The position numbers and the translations under genes were made by a program. From the NCBI RefSeq assembly GCF_021390155.1, contig NZ_CP089985.1:6155501-6219500 (forward strand): a DNA stretch of 64,000 nucleotides. Reading direction: 5' to 3'. The notes under the pieces are model-generated. The model searched no databases. It had not been told where the DNA came from and was given only the letters and a program-made list of their open reading frames with translations. Origin of the DNA: Pseudomonas sp. HN11 (GTDB lineage Bacteria; Pseudomonadota; Gammaproteobacteria; Pseudomonadales; Pseudomonadaceae). Each line of letters begins with the position of its first letter. The stretch's first letter is position 1. Positions 7,895 through 16,009 of this stretch are shown here, in pieces.

Positions 7895-9217
7895 GTGAAC
7901 CAAAACTGGCATGGCACCCTGATCCGCCACATGCTTTTGCTGATCACCGGCTGCCTATTGGTGGGCCTGGTCAGCGGTTACTACGGCTGGAGCCTGGCAG
8001 TTGGCATTGCCTTGTACCTGGGCTGGACCCTCAAGCAACTGCTGCGCCTGCATGAATGGCTGCGTCAGCACAAACCCGATGAAGCACCGCCCGATGGCTA
8101 CGGCCTGTGGGGTGAAGTGTTCGATAGCATCTACCACTTGCAACGCCGCGACCAACGGGTACGCGGGCGCCTGCAAGCCGTGATCGACCGGGTGCAGGAG
8201 TCCACCGCCGCGCTCAAGGACGCGGTGATCATGCTCGACAGCGACGGCAACCTTGAATGGTGGAACCGCGCCGCCGAGACCCTGCTGGGCCTCAAGACGC
8301 CCCAGGACAGCGGCCAGCCGGTGACCAACCTGGTGCGCCATCCGCGCTTCAAGGAATACTTCGAACAGGAGAACTACGAAGAAGCCCTGGAAATCCCCTC
8401 GCCCACCAATGACCGCGTGCGCATCCAGCTGTACCTGACGCGCTATGGCAACAACGAACACCTGATGCTGGTGCGTGACGTCACCCGCATCCACCAGTTG
8501 GAACAGATGCGCAAAGACTTCGTCGCCAACGTCTCCCACGAGTTGCGCACACCTCTGACGGTGATCTGCGGCTATCTGGAGACGCTGCTGGACAACGTCG
8601 ACGAGATCAACCCGCGCTGGAGCCGTGCCCTGCAGCAAATGCAGCAGCAAGGCTCACGCATGCAGACACTGCTCAACGACCTGCTGTTGCTGGCCAAGCT
8701 GGAGGCGACCGATTATCCGTCCGATAACCAGCCGGTGGCGGTGCAGAGCCTGTTGCAGACCATCAAGAACGACGCTCAGGCCCTCTCCGGCCAACGCGGG
8801 CAGCAGATCACCCTGGAAGCCGACCCTGCCATCCTGCTCAAAGGCAGCGAAGGCGAGTTGCGCAGCGCGTTTTCCAACCTGGTGTTCAACGCGGTGAAGT
8901 ACACCCAGGACAAAGGCAATATCCGCATCCGCTGGTGGGCCGACGACCAGGGTGCACACCTGAGCGTGCAGGACTCCGGCATCGGCATTGACGCCAAGCA
9001 CCTGCCGCGCCTGACCGAGCGTTTCTACCGCGTCGACTCCAGCCGCAACTCCAACACCGGCGGCACCGGGCTGGGCCTGGCGATCGTCAAGCACGTGCTG
9101 CTGCGTCACCGCGCACGCCTGGAGATCAGCAGCGTATTGGGCCATGGCAGTACGTTTACCTGCCATTTTCCGCCGGCACAGATGACGCGTTCGCGGGCAA
9201 TTGATCAGGACACCTGA
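7895..9217 (+). CDS. phoR: Phosphate regulon sensor histidine kinase PhoR
   Basis: A membrane histidine kinase of 440 residues that phosphorylates PhoB under phosphate limitation and is held off by the Pst transporter and PhoU. Two N-terminal hydrophobic stretches (about residues 10–48) anchor it, a PAS domain follows (AVIMLDSDGNLEWWN, about 108–200), then the H-box FVANVSHELRTPL with His215, the N-box NLVFNAVKYTQDKG, and the ATP lid DSGIGID and GTGLGLAIVKHV. It has almost no periplasmic loop, as usual for PhoR. It starts with GTG 7895, preceded by GAAGGA. It forms the phoBR pair with the gene upstream. Confidence 0.97.
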   Translation: MNQNWHGTLIRHMLLLITGCLLVGLVSGYYGWSLAVGIALYLGWTLKQLLRLHEWLRQHKPDEAPPDGYGLWGEVFDSIYHLQRRDQRVRGRLQAVIDRVQESTAALKDAVIMLDSDGNLEWWNRAAETLLGLKTPQDSGQPVTNLVRHPRFKEYFEQENYEEALEIPSPTNDRVRIQLYLTRYGNNEHLMLVRDVTRIHQLEQMRKDFVANVSHELRTPLTVICGYLETLLDNVDEINPRWSRALQQMQQQGSRMQTLLNDLLLLAKLEATDYPSDNQPVAVQSLLQTIKNDAQALSGQRGQQITLEADPAILLKGSEGELRSAFSNLVFNAVKYTQDKGNIRIRWWADDQGAHLSVQDSGIGIDAKHLPRLTERFYRVDSSRNSNTGGTGLGLAIVKHVLLRHRARLEISSVLGHGSTFTCHFPPAQMTRSRAIDQDT

Positions 9218-9341
9218 CGCCCCGCCCGGCAGTGGGCACTAGGCAAGCGCCCCGTCAGCCGCTACATTGGCCGACTTGTGCCTGCGCTTCAGGCCCACCT
9301 GCCACCCCTTATCGAACACACGGAACCTGCAAAACCCCATC

Positions 9342-10682
9342 ATGGACCCTTCCCCTGGTATCACCCTCGCTACACTCTTCGCCGACTTCGGCATGATTCT
9401 TTTTGCACTGATCCTGGTACTGCTCAACGGTTTCTTCGTTGCGGCGGAATTTGCCATGGTCAAACTGCGCGCCACCCGGGTCGAGGCCATCGCCCACAAG
9501 AACGGCTGGCGCGGGCAAATTCTGCGCACCGTGCACAGCCAGCTCGACGCCTACCTGTCGGCCTGCCAGCTGGGTATCACCCTCGCCTCCCTGGGCCTGG
9601 GCTGGGTTGGTGAGCCGGCCTTCGCGCACATCCTCGAGCCGCTGCTGGGCGCCGTGGGCGTCGAGTCGCCGGAAGTGATCAAGGGCGTGTCGTTCTTTGC
9701 CGCGTTCTTCGTGATTTCCTACCTGCACATTGTGGTCGGCGAACTGGCACCCAAGTCCTGGGCAATTCGCAAGCCCGAGCTGCTGTCGCTGTGGACCGCT
9801 GTGCCGCTGTACCTGTTCTACTGGGCCATGTACCCGGCGATCTACCTGCTCAACGCCAGCGCCAACGCGATCCTGCGCATCGCCGGCCAAGGCGAGCCTG
9901 GTCCGCACCATGAACACCATTACAGCCGCGAAGAACTCAAGCTGATCCTGCACTCCAGCCGTGGCCAGGACCCGAGCGACCAAGGCATGCGCGTGCTCGC
10001 CTCCGCCGTGGAAATGGGCGAACTGGAAGTGGTGGACTGGGCCAATTCCCGGGAAGACCTGGTCACCCTGGACTTCAACGCCCCACTCAAGGAAATCCTC
10101 GCGCTGTTCCGCCGTCACAAATTCAGCCGCTATCCGGTATATGACGCGGTGCGCAACGAATTCGTGGGCCTGCTGCACATCAAGGACTTGCTATTGGAAC
10201 TGGCGGCCCTGGATCACATCCCTGAGTCGTTCAACCTGGCCGAGCTGACCCGCCCGCTGGAGCGTGTGTCGCGGCACATGCCGCTGTCGCAACTGCTGGA
10301 GCAGTTCCGCAAAGGCGGCGCGCACTTTGCCCTGGTGGAAGAAGCCGACGGCAAGATCATCGGCTACCTCACCATGGAAGACGTGTTGGAAGTATTGGTA
10401 GGCGACATCCAGGACGAACACCGCAAGGCCGAGCGCGGCATCCTGGCCTATCAGCCGGGCAAGCTGCTGGTGCGTGGCGACACGCCGCTGTTCAAAGTGG
10501 AGCGCCTGCTGGGTGTGGACCTGGACCACATCGAAGCCGAAACCCTGGCCGGCCTGATCTACGACACGCTCAAGCGCGTGCCGGAAGAGGAAGAGGTGCT
10601 GGAGGTGGAAGGCTTGCGCATCATCATCAAGAAGATGAAAGGGCCGAAGATCGTATTGGCCAAGGTCCTGCTGCTGGATTGA
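9342..10682 (+). CDS. CNNM/CBS/CorC_HlyC-domain membrane protein (hemolysin-C family)
   Basis: A protein of 446 residues with an N-terminal CNNM transmembrane domain of about four helices (FALILVLLNGFFVAAEFAMVKLRATR at the start, typical AExALV-like signature), a cytosolic CBS-pair (about 220–350, FSRYPVYDA and IIGYLTMEDVLEVLVGDI) and a C-terminal CorC_HlyC domain (DTLKRVPEEEEVLEVEGLRI). Relatives are linked to Mg/Co efflux; despite the family name, they are not proven hemolysins. ATG 9342 is chosen because MDPSPGITLATLFADF leads straight into the first helix. Its position after phoBR is conserved in Pseudomonas. Confidence 0.88.
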   Translation: MDPSPGITLATLFADFGMILFALILVLLNGFFVAAEFAMVKLRATRVEAIAHKNGWRGQILRTVHSQLDAYLSACQLGITLASLGLGWVGEPAFAHILEPLLGAVGVESPEVIKGVSFFAAFFVISYLHIVVGELAPKSWAIRKPELLSLWTAVPLYLFYWAMYPAIYLLNASANAILRIAGQGEPGPHHEHHYSREELKLILHSSRGQDPSDQGMRVLASAVEMGELEVVDWANSREDLVTLDFNAPLKEILALFRRHKFSRYPVYDAVRNEFVGLLHIKDLLLELAALDHIPESFNLAELTRPLERVSRHMPLSQLLEQFRKGGAHFALVEEADGKIIGYLTMEDVLEVLVGDIQDEHRKAERGILAYQPGKLLVRGDTPLFKVERLLGVDLDHIEAETLAGLIYDTLKRVPEEEEVLEVEGLRIIIKKMKGPKIVLAKVLLLD

Positions 10683-10685
10683 CCC

Positions 10686-11348
10686 TCAGTTGCCCAACGC
10701 AAAGTTGGGCAACGCACCCACCGGCTGGTTGAACTCATACGGGATCGACACCAGCCCCGCGTCAGTGGCGCGCTGCACCACAAAATGCAGATGCGGCCCG
10801 CTGCTGTTGCCGGTATTGCCCGACAACGCCAACGGGCTTCCTACCGCCACACGTTGCCCGACCCGGACGCTCACCGAACCTTGCTTAAGATGCAGGTACA
10901 CGCCCTCGGTGCCGTCATCGTGGCGCACCCTCACGAAATTCCCCGACGCATCACTGCCGCGCCCGGTCTGCTCGTTCTCGGTTTTCACCACCACCCCGCT
11001 ACGCGCCGCGATGATTGGCGTGCCTTCGGGCATGGCGATATCCATGGCGTAGCGGCTCTTACTATCGGTATGGCTGAAGGTGCCGTTGGGGCCTTGGGTC
11101 AGGCGAAATGGGCCGCCGCGCCAGGGCAAGGGATAGCGGTAGGCCTGAGGCGGGTAGCGGGCTGGAGGCCTGTCGAGTATCGGCCGTTCAAGCTTGCGCT
11201 CCCGGATCACAAATACCTGGGCGCCCGGCGTATACCGGTCGCTGATAAACACCACGCCATAGGCATCGACAGATTTGTAGAGGGTCATGGCCTGGGTCGA
11301 CACGGCGACCGTGGCCAGCCCACAGCACAGCAAAAGGCGCATGAGCAT
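10686..11348 (-). CDS. Periplasmic LytM/M23-family peptidase
   Basis: A 220-residue exported protein: signal peptide MLMRLLLCCGLATVAVSTQA, a short DUF4124-like segment (TLYKSVDAYGVVFISDRYTPGAQ), then an M23 domain (about 95–205). The zinc ligands of active M23 enzymes are visible: H and D in FSHTDSKSRYAMDIAMPEGTPI, and the HLHF motif in SGPHLHFVVQ; a further H lies in GVYLHLKQGSV. It is thus likely an active murein endopeptidase, or an activator if geometry is altered. It is convergent with the CNNM gene, with stops only three bases apart. Confidence 0.9.
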   Translation of the reverse strand: MLMRLLLCCGLATVAVSTQAMTLYKSVDAYGVVFISDRYTPGAQVFVIRERKLERPILDRPPARYPPQAYRYPLPWRGGPFRLTQGPNGTFSHTDSKSRYAMDIAMPEGTPIIAARSGVVVKTENEQTGRGSDASGNFVRVRHDDGTEGVYLHLKQGSVSVRVGQRVAVGSPLALSGNTGNSSGPHLHFVVQRATDAGLVSIPYEFNQPVGALPNFALGN

Positions 11349-11402
11349 GGCGCGAACCTGCCGGGATGACTGAACGGCAGGCTAGCAAGGGATCGTTACA
11401 GT

Positions 11403-11438
11403 CTGTAGTGAGCGACCCGACAAGCCCGCTCACTACAG
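11403..11438. repeat. REP-like 12-bp perfect hairpin
   Basis: CTGTAGTGAGCG at 11403–11414 pairs perfectly with CGCTCACTACAG at 11427–11438 around a loop with a REP-like CAAGCCCG. It lies just after the stop of the minus-strand response regulator. No T-run follows, so it is probably a REP-type palindrome rather than a canonical terminator. Confidence 0.65.
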
Positions 11439-11439
11439 A

Positions 11440-12351
11440 TCAAGCACCCGGCACAAAATGCTTCTGCGCCGTACCCCGTGCGATCAGGCGGGAGATGTAA
11501 TCGAGCTTCTGCGCATCCTGGTCGATAAACCGGAAAGTCAGCTGCAGCCAATCGCTGTCGGGCTTCGGCTCGAAGGCGACGATAGCGTGCAGATAGCCAT
11601 TGAGACGGGCGACTTCGGCGTTGTCGCCTTGCTCCAGGTCGAGCACGGCGCTTTCCAGTACCTGGGGCAGGACTTCGCTGCGACGTACTACCAGCAGCGC
11701 TTCCTTGATGCTCAGCGCCTTGATCACGCATTGCTGGGTGCCACTGGACAGGCGCAACTGGCCTTGGCCACGACCACCAGCAGGGGATGCAGCCGCTGGC
11801 GCCTGAACCGGCGGGCTGTTGAGCAGGCCTCGGCTCGGTGCAGGGGCAGCCGCCGCCACAGGTGCCGACTTGAGCGCTTCGGGCTTGCCGCCGGTCAGTG
11901 CGCTGAGGGAATCGTTGCCGAACGCCGAGTTCATTTTGGTCGGTGCGCTGGCGACCAGTGCGTCGAGGCGACCGATCTTGTGCAAGGCCTGCTTGACCTT
12001 GTTCAGCAACTGCTCGTTGGTGAACGGCTTGCTGACATAGCCGGAAACCCCGGCCTGGATGGCTTGGACCACATTTTCCTTGTCGCCGCGGCTGGTCACC
12101 ATCACGAACGGCATGGCCTTGAGATGAGGCTGCTCACGACACCAGGTCAGCAGTTCAAGGCCGGACATCTCCGGCATTTCCCAGTCGCACAGCACCAGGT
12201 CGAAGCTCTCGCGCATCAGGATGGCCTGGGCCTTTTTGCCGTTTACCGCGTCTTCAAGCTTGATCCCGGGGAAGTAGTTGCGCAGGCACTTCTTCACCAG
12301 GTCGCGGATAAACGAGGCGTCATCCACCACTAATACACTGACTTTACTCAT
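11440..12351 (-). CDS. Response regulator, receiver plus C-terminal PilZ-like region
   Basis: A protein of 303 residues. The N-terminal receiver domain (1–125) has DD at 10–11, the phospho-acceptor Asp in LVLCDWEMPEMSG, the conserved T/S in VMVTSRGDKE and K in VSKPFTNEQLL. A low-complexity Ala/Pro linker (about 130–190) follows, then a C-terminal domain of about 105 residues (QLRLSSGTQQCVIKALSIKEALLVVRRSEVLPQ…FRFIDQDAQKLDYISRLIARG). The end (F…D…..I.R.I) resembles a PilZ fold, but RxxxR and DxSxxG are not clear, so c-di-GMP binding is not supported. It is encoded alone between the peptidase and phoU, a conserved place in Pseudomonas. The cognate kinase and output are unknown. Confidence 0.85.
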   Translation of the reverse strand: MSKVSVLVVDDASFIRDLVKKCLRNYFPGIKLEDAVNGKKAQAILMRESFDLVLCDWEMPEMSGLELLTWCREQPHLKAMPFVMVTSRGDKENVVQAIQAGVSGYVSKPFTNEQLLNKVKQALHKIGRLDALVASAPTKMNSAFGNDSLSALTGGKPEALKSAPVAAAAPAPSRGLLNSPPVQAPAAASPAGGRGQGQLRLSSGTQQCVIKALSIKEALLVVRRSEVLPQVLESAVLDLEQGDNAEVARLNGYLHAIVAFEPKPDSDWLQLTFRFIDQDAQKLDYISRLIARGTAQKHFVPGA

Positions 12352-12480
12352 CGACCCTTCATCCTATTAACACTTCGGCACGCAAGACGCCTGACTGATG
12401 GCATTTTGCCAAAACTCGGTAGTCACGTTGGGAATTTATCTCACTCAACGTGTAAAAAATTCAGTGGCCACAAACAAAAA

Positions 12481-12501
12481 CGCCCGACCAAAGGCCGGGC
12501 G
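12481..12501 (-). terminator. Terminator of the pst–phoU transcript
   Basis: A 9-bp stem (CGCCCGACC, loop AAA, GGCCGGGCG) lies 19 bases after the phoU stop. On the minus strand it is followed by TTTTTGTTTG, so it fits a rho-independent terminator ending the phosphate operon. Confidence 0.85.
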
Positions 12502-12519
12502 TTAATTTCTCGGGCAACC

Positions 12520-13281
12520 TTACTTATCGTCAGATTCGCCCGGAACATTAGGGATAAGATCGGCCGAACCTTCAACTTCAGCCTTCATGCGCTTGAGGCC
12601 CATGTGCCGCACATCGGTGCCACGCACCAGATAAATCACCAGTTCCGAGATATTGCGCGCATGGTCGCCGATGCGCTCCAGGGAGCGCAGCACCCAGATA
12701 ATGCTCAAGACCCGCGAGATAGAGCGGGGGTCTTCCATCATATAGGTCGCGAGCTCACGCAGCGCGGTCTTGTATTCGCGGTCGATGACCTTATCGTACT
12801 GGGCCACCGAGAGTGCCAACTCTGCATCGAAGCGAGCAAAGGCGTCGAGGGCATCGCGCACCATGTTGCGCACCTGGTCGCCGATGTGGCGCACTTCCAC
12901 GTAACCGCGCGGCGCTTCACCTTCTTCGCACAGTTGGATGGCGCGACGGGCGATCTTGGTGGCTTCGTCGCCGATGCGCTCCAAGTCGATCACCGACTTG
13001 GAGATGCTGATGATCAAACGCAGGTCGGACGCCGCCGGCTGGCGACGAGCGAGAATGCGCAGGCATTCTTCGTCGATATTGCGTTCCATCTGGTTGATCT
13101 GGTCATCGATCTCACGCACTTGCTGGGCCAGGCCCGAGTCGGCCTCGATCAGCGCGGTGACCGCGTCGTTGACTTGCTTCTCCACCAGCCCGCCCATCGC
13201 CAGGAGGTGGCTGCGCACTTCCTCGAGCTCGGCGTTGAACTGCGCGGAGATGTGGTGGGTTAATCCTTCCTTCGAAATCAT
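12520..13281 (-). CDS. phoU: Phosphate signalling protein PhoU
   Basis: A cytoplasmic all-helical protein of 253 residues that links the Pst transporter to PhoR, repressing the Pho regulon when phosphate is ample. Two tandem PhoU three-helix repeats are visible, each with the metal-binding E/DxxxD pattern: DLERIGDEATKIARRA (about 84–99) and SLERIGDHARNISELV (about 187–202). The start ATG 13279–13281 follows GGAGCAAAACC and gives the family N-terminus MISKEGLTHHISAQFN. It is the last gene of the operon. Confidence 0.97.
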   Translation of the reverse strand: MISKEGLTHHISAQFNAELEEVRSHLLAMGGLVEKQVNDAVTALIEADSGLAQQVREIDDQINQMERNIDEECLRILARRQPAASDLRLIISISKSVIDLERIGDEATKIARRAIQLCEEGEAPRGYVEVRHIGDQVRNMVRDALDAFARFDAELALSVAQYDKVIDREYKTALRELATYMMEDPRSISRVLSIIWVLRSLERIGDHARNISELVIYLVRGTDVRHMGLKRMKAEVEGSADLIPNVPGESDDK

Positions 13282-13395
13282 GGTTTTGCTCCGCAAAAGC
13301 TGTAAGCCGCAAGCTACAAGCTGCAAGCTGATGTGTGTCGTTAATCAAACTGCCTTTACTTGCCGCTTGAAACTTGCGGCTTGCAGCTGCCCCAA
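13282..13395. repeat. phoU–pstB spacer repeat (GCAAGCTACAAGCTGCAAGC type)
   Basis: The spacer has AAGCTGTAAGCCGCAAGC followed by TACAAGCTGCAAGCTG at 13297–13330, and the inverted copy GCCGCTTGAAACTTGCGGC then TTGCAGCTG at 13361–13388. The two halves can pair. It is the second member of a family shared with the phoB–phoR and pstB–pstA gaps. Confidence 0.65.
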
Positions 13396-14229
13396 CTAGC
13401 CATAACGACCGGTGATGTAGTCTTCGGTCTGCTTCTTCGCCGGATTGGTGAACAGGGTGTCGGTATCGCCGAATTCCACCAGTTTGCCCATGTACATGAA
13501 CGCGGTGTAGTCGGAAACCCGCGCCGCCTGCTGCATGTTGTGGGTCACGATGACGATGGTGAACTTGGACTTGAGTTCGTAGATCAGCTCTTCGACTTTC
13601 AGCGTCGAGATCGGGTCGAGTGCCGAGCAAGGCTCGTCGAGCAGCAACACTTCCGGCTCAACGGCGATGGTGCGCGCAATCACCAGGCGCTGCTGCTGAC
13701 CGCCGGACAAACCGAGTGCCGACTCGTGCAGGCGGTCTTTGACTTCGTCCCACAGCGCTGCGCCTTTCAAGGCCCATTCAACCGCTTCGTCGAGGATGCG
13801 CTTCTTGTTGATGCCCTGTATGCGCAAGCCGTAGACCACGTTTTCGTAGATAGTCTTGGGGAACGGGTTGGGCTTCTGGAACACCATGCCCACCCGACGA
13901 CGCAGCTCGGCCACGTCTTCGCCCTTGCGGTAGATGTTGGTGCCGTAGAGGTTGATGGCACCGTCTACACGGCAGCCGTCCACCAGGTCGTTCATACGGT
14001 TGAAGGTGCGCAGCAGCGTGGACTTGCCGCAACCCGACGGGCCGATAAAGGCGGTCACGCGCTGCTTGGGGATGTTCATGCTGACGTCGAACAGCGCCTG
14101 TTTTTCACCGTAGTACAGGCTCAGGCCCGGGACTTCGATGGCCACGGTTTCCTGGGCCAGGCTCAGGCTCTGCTTGTCGCGACCCAGGGCAGACATGTTG
14201 ATGCCGTGGGTGTGGGTGTCTTGTTGCAT
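13396..14229 (-). CDS. pstB: Phosphate ABC transporter ATPase PstB
   Basis: The cytosolic ATPase subunit of the high-affinity phosphate importer, 277 residues. Walker [10 protein letters not shown] is at about 63–71, the Q-loop in [10 protein letters not shown], the ABC signature LSGGQQQR, Walker [14 protein letters not shown] and switch His in [10 protein letters not shown]. It works as a dimer under PstA and PstC. ATG 14227–14229 follows GGAGTGAGACC and yields [16 protein letters not shown]; the longer frame upstream overlaps the spacer repeat and lacks a site. Confidence 0.97.
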   Translation of the reverse strand: MQQDTHTHGINMSALGRDKQSLSLAQETVAIEVPGLSLYYGEKQALFDVSMNIPKQRVTAFIGPSGCGKSTLLRTFNRMNDLVDGCRVDGAINLYGTNIYRKGEDVAELRRRVGMVFQKPNPFPKTIYENVVYGLRIQGINKKRILDEAVEWALKGAALWDEVKDRLHESALGLSGGQQQRLVIARTIAVEPEVLLLDEPCSALDPISTLKVEELIYELKSKFTIVIVTHNMQQAARVSDYTAFMYMGKLVEFGDTDTLFTNPAKKQTEDYITGRYG

Positions 14230-14323
14230 GGTCTCACTCCGTTCGTAGCTGCCAGCCTCTAGCTGCAAGCTGCAAGATTTGAGCAAAAGCGGCTTTTAAG
14301 CTTGCCGCTTGTGGCTAATAGCT
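14230..14323. repeat. pstB–pstA spacer repeat (CTGCAAGCTGCAAG type)
   Basis: This gap contains TAGCTGCAAGCTGCAAG at 14260–14276 and, after it, GCTTGCCGCTTGTGGC in inverted sense at 14297–14312. Third copy of the repeat family found in pho/pst spacers. Confidence 0.65.
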
Positions 14324-15994
14324 TTAGCTGTCCAGCGCTTTGTATTTTTCGCGCAGGTGGTTACGGATCCACACCGCCGACAAGTTGAGCGTGGCGATCA
14401 CCAGCACCAGCAGCAACGCGGTGGCGTACACCAGCGGCCGTGCGGCTTCGACGTTGGGGCTCTGGAAGCCGACGTCATAAATATGGAAGCCCAAGTGCAT
14501 GATCTTCTGGTCCAGGTGCAGGTACGGGTAGTTGCCATCCAACGGCAGCGACGGTGCCAGTTTCACCACACCGACCAGCATCAGCGGCGCCACTTCGCCA
14601 GCGGCGCGAGCCACGGCGAGGATCATGCCGGTCATCATCGCCGGGCTGGCCATCGGCAGCACAATCTTCCACAGCGTCTCCGCCTTGGTCGCGCCCAGTG
14701 CCAGGGAGCCTTCACGTACGGTGCGAGGAATCCGCGCCAGGCCTTCTTCAGTGGCCACGATCACCACCGGCACCGCCAGCAGTGCCAGGGTCAACGAGGC
14801 CCACAAAAGGCCCGGCGTACCGAAGGTCGGAGCCGGCAGGGCTTCAGCGAAGAACAGGCGGTCAACCGAGCCACCCAGTACATACACGAAGAAGCCCAGG
14901 CCGAACACGCCGTAGACGATGGCCGGGACACCGGCCAGGTTGTTCACGGCGATACGAATGACGCGGGTCAGGGTGTTCTGCTTGGCGTATTCGCGCAGGT
15001 ACACCGCCGCCAGCACGCCGAACGGAGTGACGATCATCGCCATGATCAGGGTCATCATCACGGTGCCGAAGATGGCCGGGAAGATCCCGCCTTCCGTGTT
15101 GGCTTCCCGTGGGTCATCGCTGAGGAATTCCCAGACTTTGCTGAAGTAGAACCCGATCTTGGTAATAGTCCCCATGGCGTTCGGCTGATAGGCGTGCACC
15201 ACTTTGCCAATGCCGATTTCGATTTCCTTGCCGTTGCCGTCACGGGCGGTCAGCGCGTCGCGGTTGAACTGGGCGTGCAGGTCGGCCAGGCGTGCTTCGA
15301 TATCCTGGTAGCGGGCATTCAGCTCGGCGCGGCCTGAGTCCATGTCGGCCTGGGCGGCGGCGTCGAGCTTGCCTTCCAGTTCCAGCTTACGACCGTGCAG
15401 GCGGATGCGTTCGAGACCGGCGTTGATCGCGCCTATATCGGATTTCTCCAGGGTCTTGAGTTGGGCGGCCAGCTTGTTGACGCGCTCGACACGGGCCTGC
15501 AGCTCCGGCCATGCGGCCTCGCCTTCGGCGATGACTTTACCGTCCTGTTTGACATTGACCAGGGTGCCGTAGAAATTGCCCCATTCACGGCGCTCGATGG
15601 TCATCAGGTTCGCAGGCGTGGTCTGGTCTTTGAGCCACTCGCCGACGATCCAGGTGAAATCGTTGCCGTTCAGATCACGGTTGCCGACCTTGATCAGCTC
15701 GCGGGTCATGAACTCCGGGCCTTGGTCCGGCACCGGCAGGCCCGCGCTTTTCAGGCGCTCGCGGGGGACTTCTTCTTTCTGCACCACTTCGCCGATAACA
15801 ATATGGTTTGCCTGTCCCGGCACATTGTAGTTGGCCTGGATCAGGTCGGCGGGCCAGAAGTGGCCGAGACCACGCACGGCAATCACCGCCAGCAAACCAA
15901 TGGTCATGATGACCGCGATGGACACCGCGCCACCGCTGATCCAGACGCCGGGGGCGCCGCTCTTGAACCATCCATTCAGGGAGTTCTGTTTCAC
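14324..15994 (-). CDS. pstA: Phosphate ABC transporter permease PstA (long form)
   Basis: An inner-membrane permease of 556 residues, against about 300 in E. coli. After a first transmembrane segment (AVSIAVIMTIGLLAVIAV, about 23–40) comes a roughly 240-residue periplasmic insertion rich in Glu, Lys and Leu (helical, for example ERVNKLAAQLKTLEKSDIGAINAGLERI). The usual permease core follows (about 300–550) with PFGVLAAVYLREYAKQNTL and the EAA loop EGSLALGATKAETLWKIVLPMASPAM. It pairs with PstC, 15 bases upstream in the operon. The long form is usual for Pseudomonas. Confidence 0.96.
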   Translation of the reverse strand: MKQNSLNGWFKSGAPGVWISGGAVSIAVIMTIGLLAVIAVRGLGHFWPADLIQANYNVPGQANHIVIGEVVQKEEVPRERLKSAGLPVPDQGPEFMTRELIKVGNRDLNGNDFTWIVGEWLKDQTTPANLMTIERREWGNFYGTLVNVKQDGKVIAEGEAAWPELQARVERVNKLAAQLKTLEKSDIGAINAGLERIRLHGRKLELEGKLDAAAQADMDSGRAELNARYQDIEARLADLHAQFNRDALTARDGNGKEIEIGIGKVVHAYQPNAMGTITKIGFYFSKVWEFLSDDPREANTEGGIFPAIFGTVMMTLIMAMIVTPFGVLAAVYLREYAKQNTLTRVIRIAVNNLAGVPAIVYGVFGLGFFVYVLGGSVDRLFFAEALPAPTFGTPGLLWASLTLALLAVPVVIVATEEGLARIPRTVREGSLALGATKAETLWKIVLPMASPAMMTGMILAVARAAGEVAPLMLVGVVKLAPSLPLDGNYPYLHLDQKIMHLGFHIYDVGFQSPNVEAARPLVYATALLLVLVIATLNLSAVWIRNHLREKYKALDS

Positions 15995-16009
15995 AGACTT
16001 CTACCTTTC

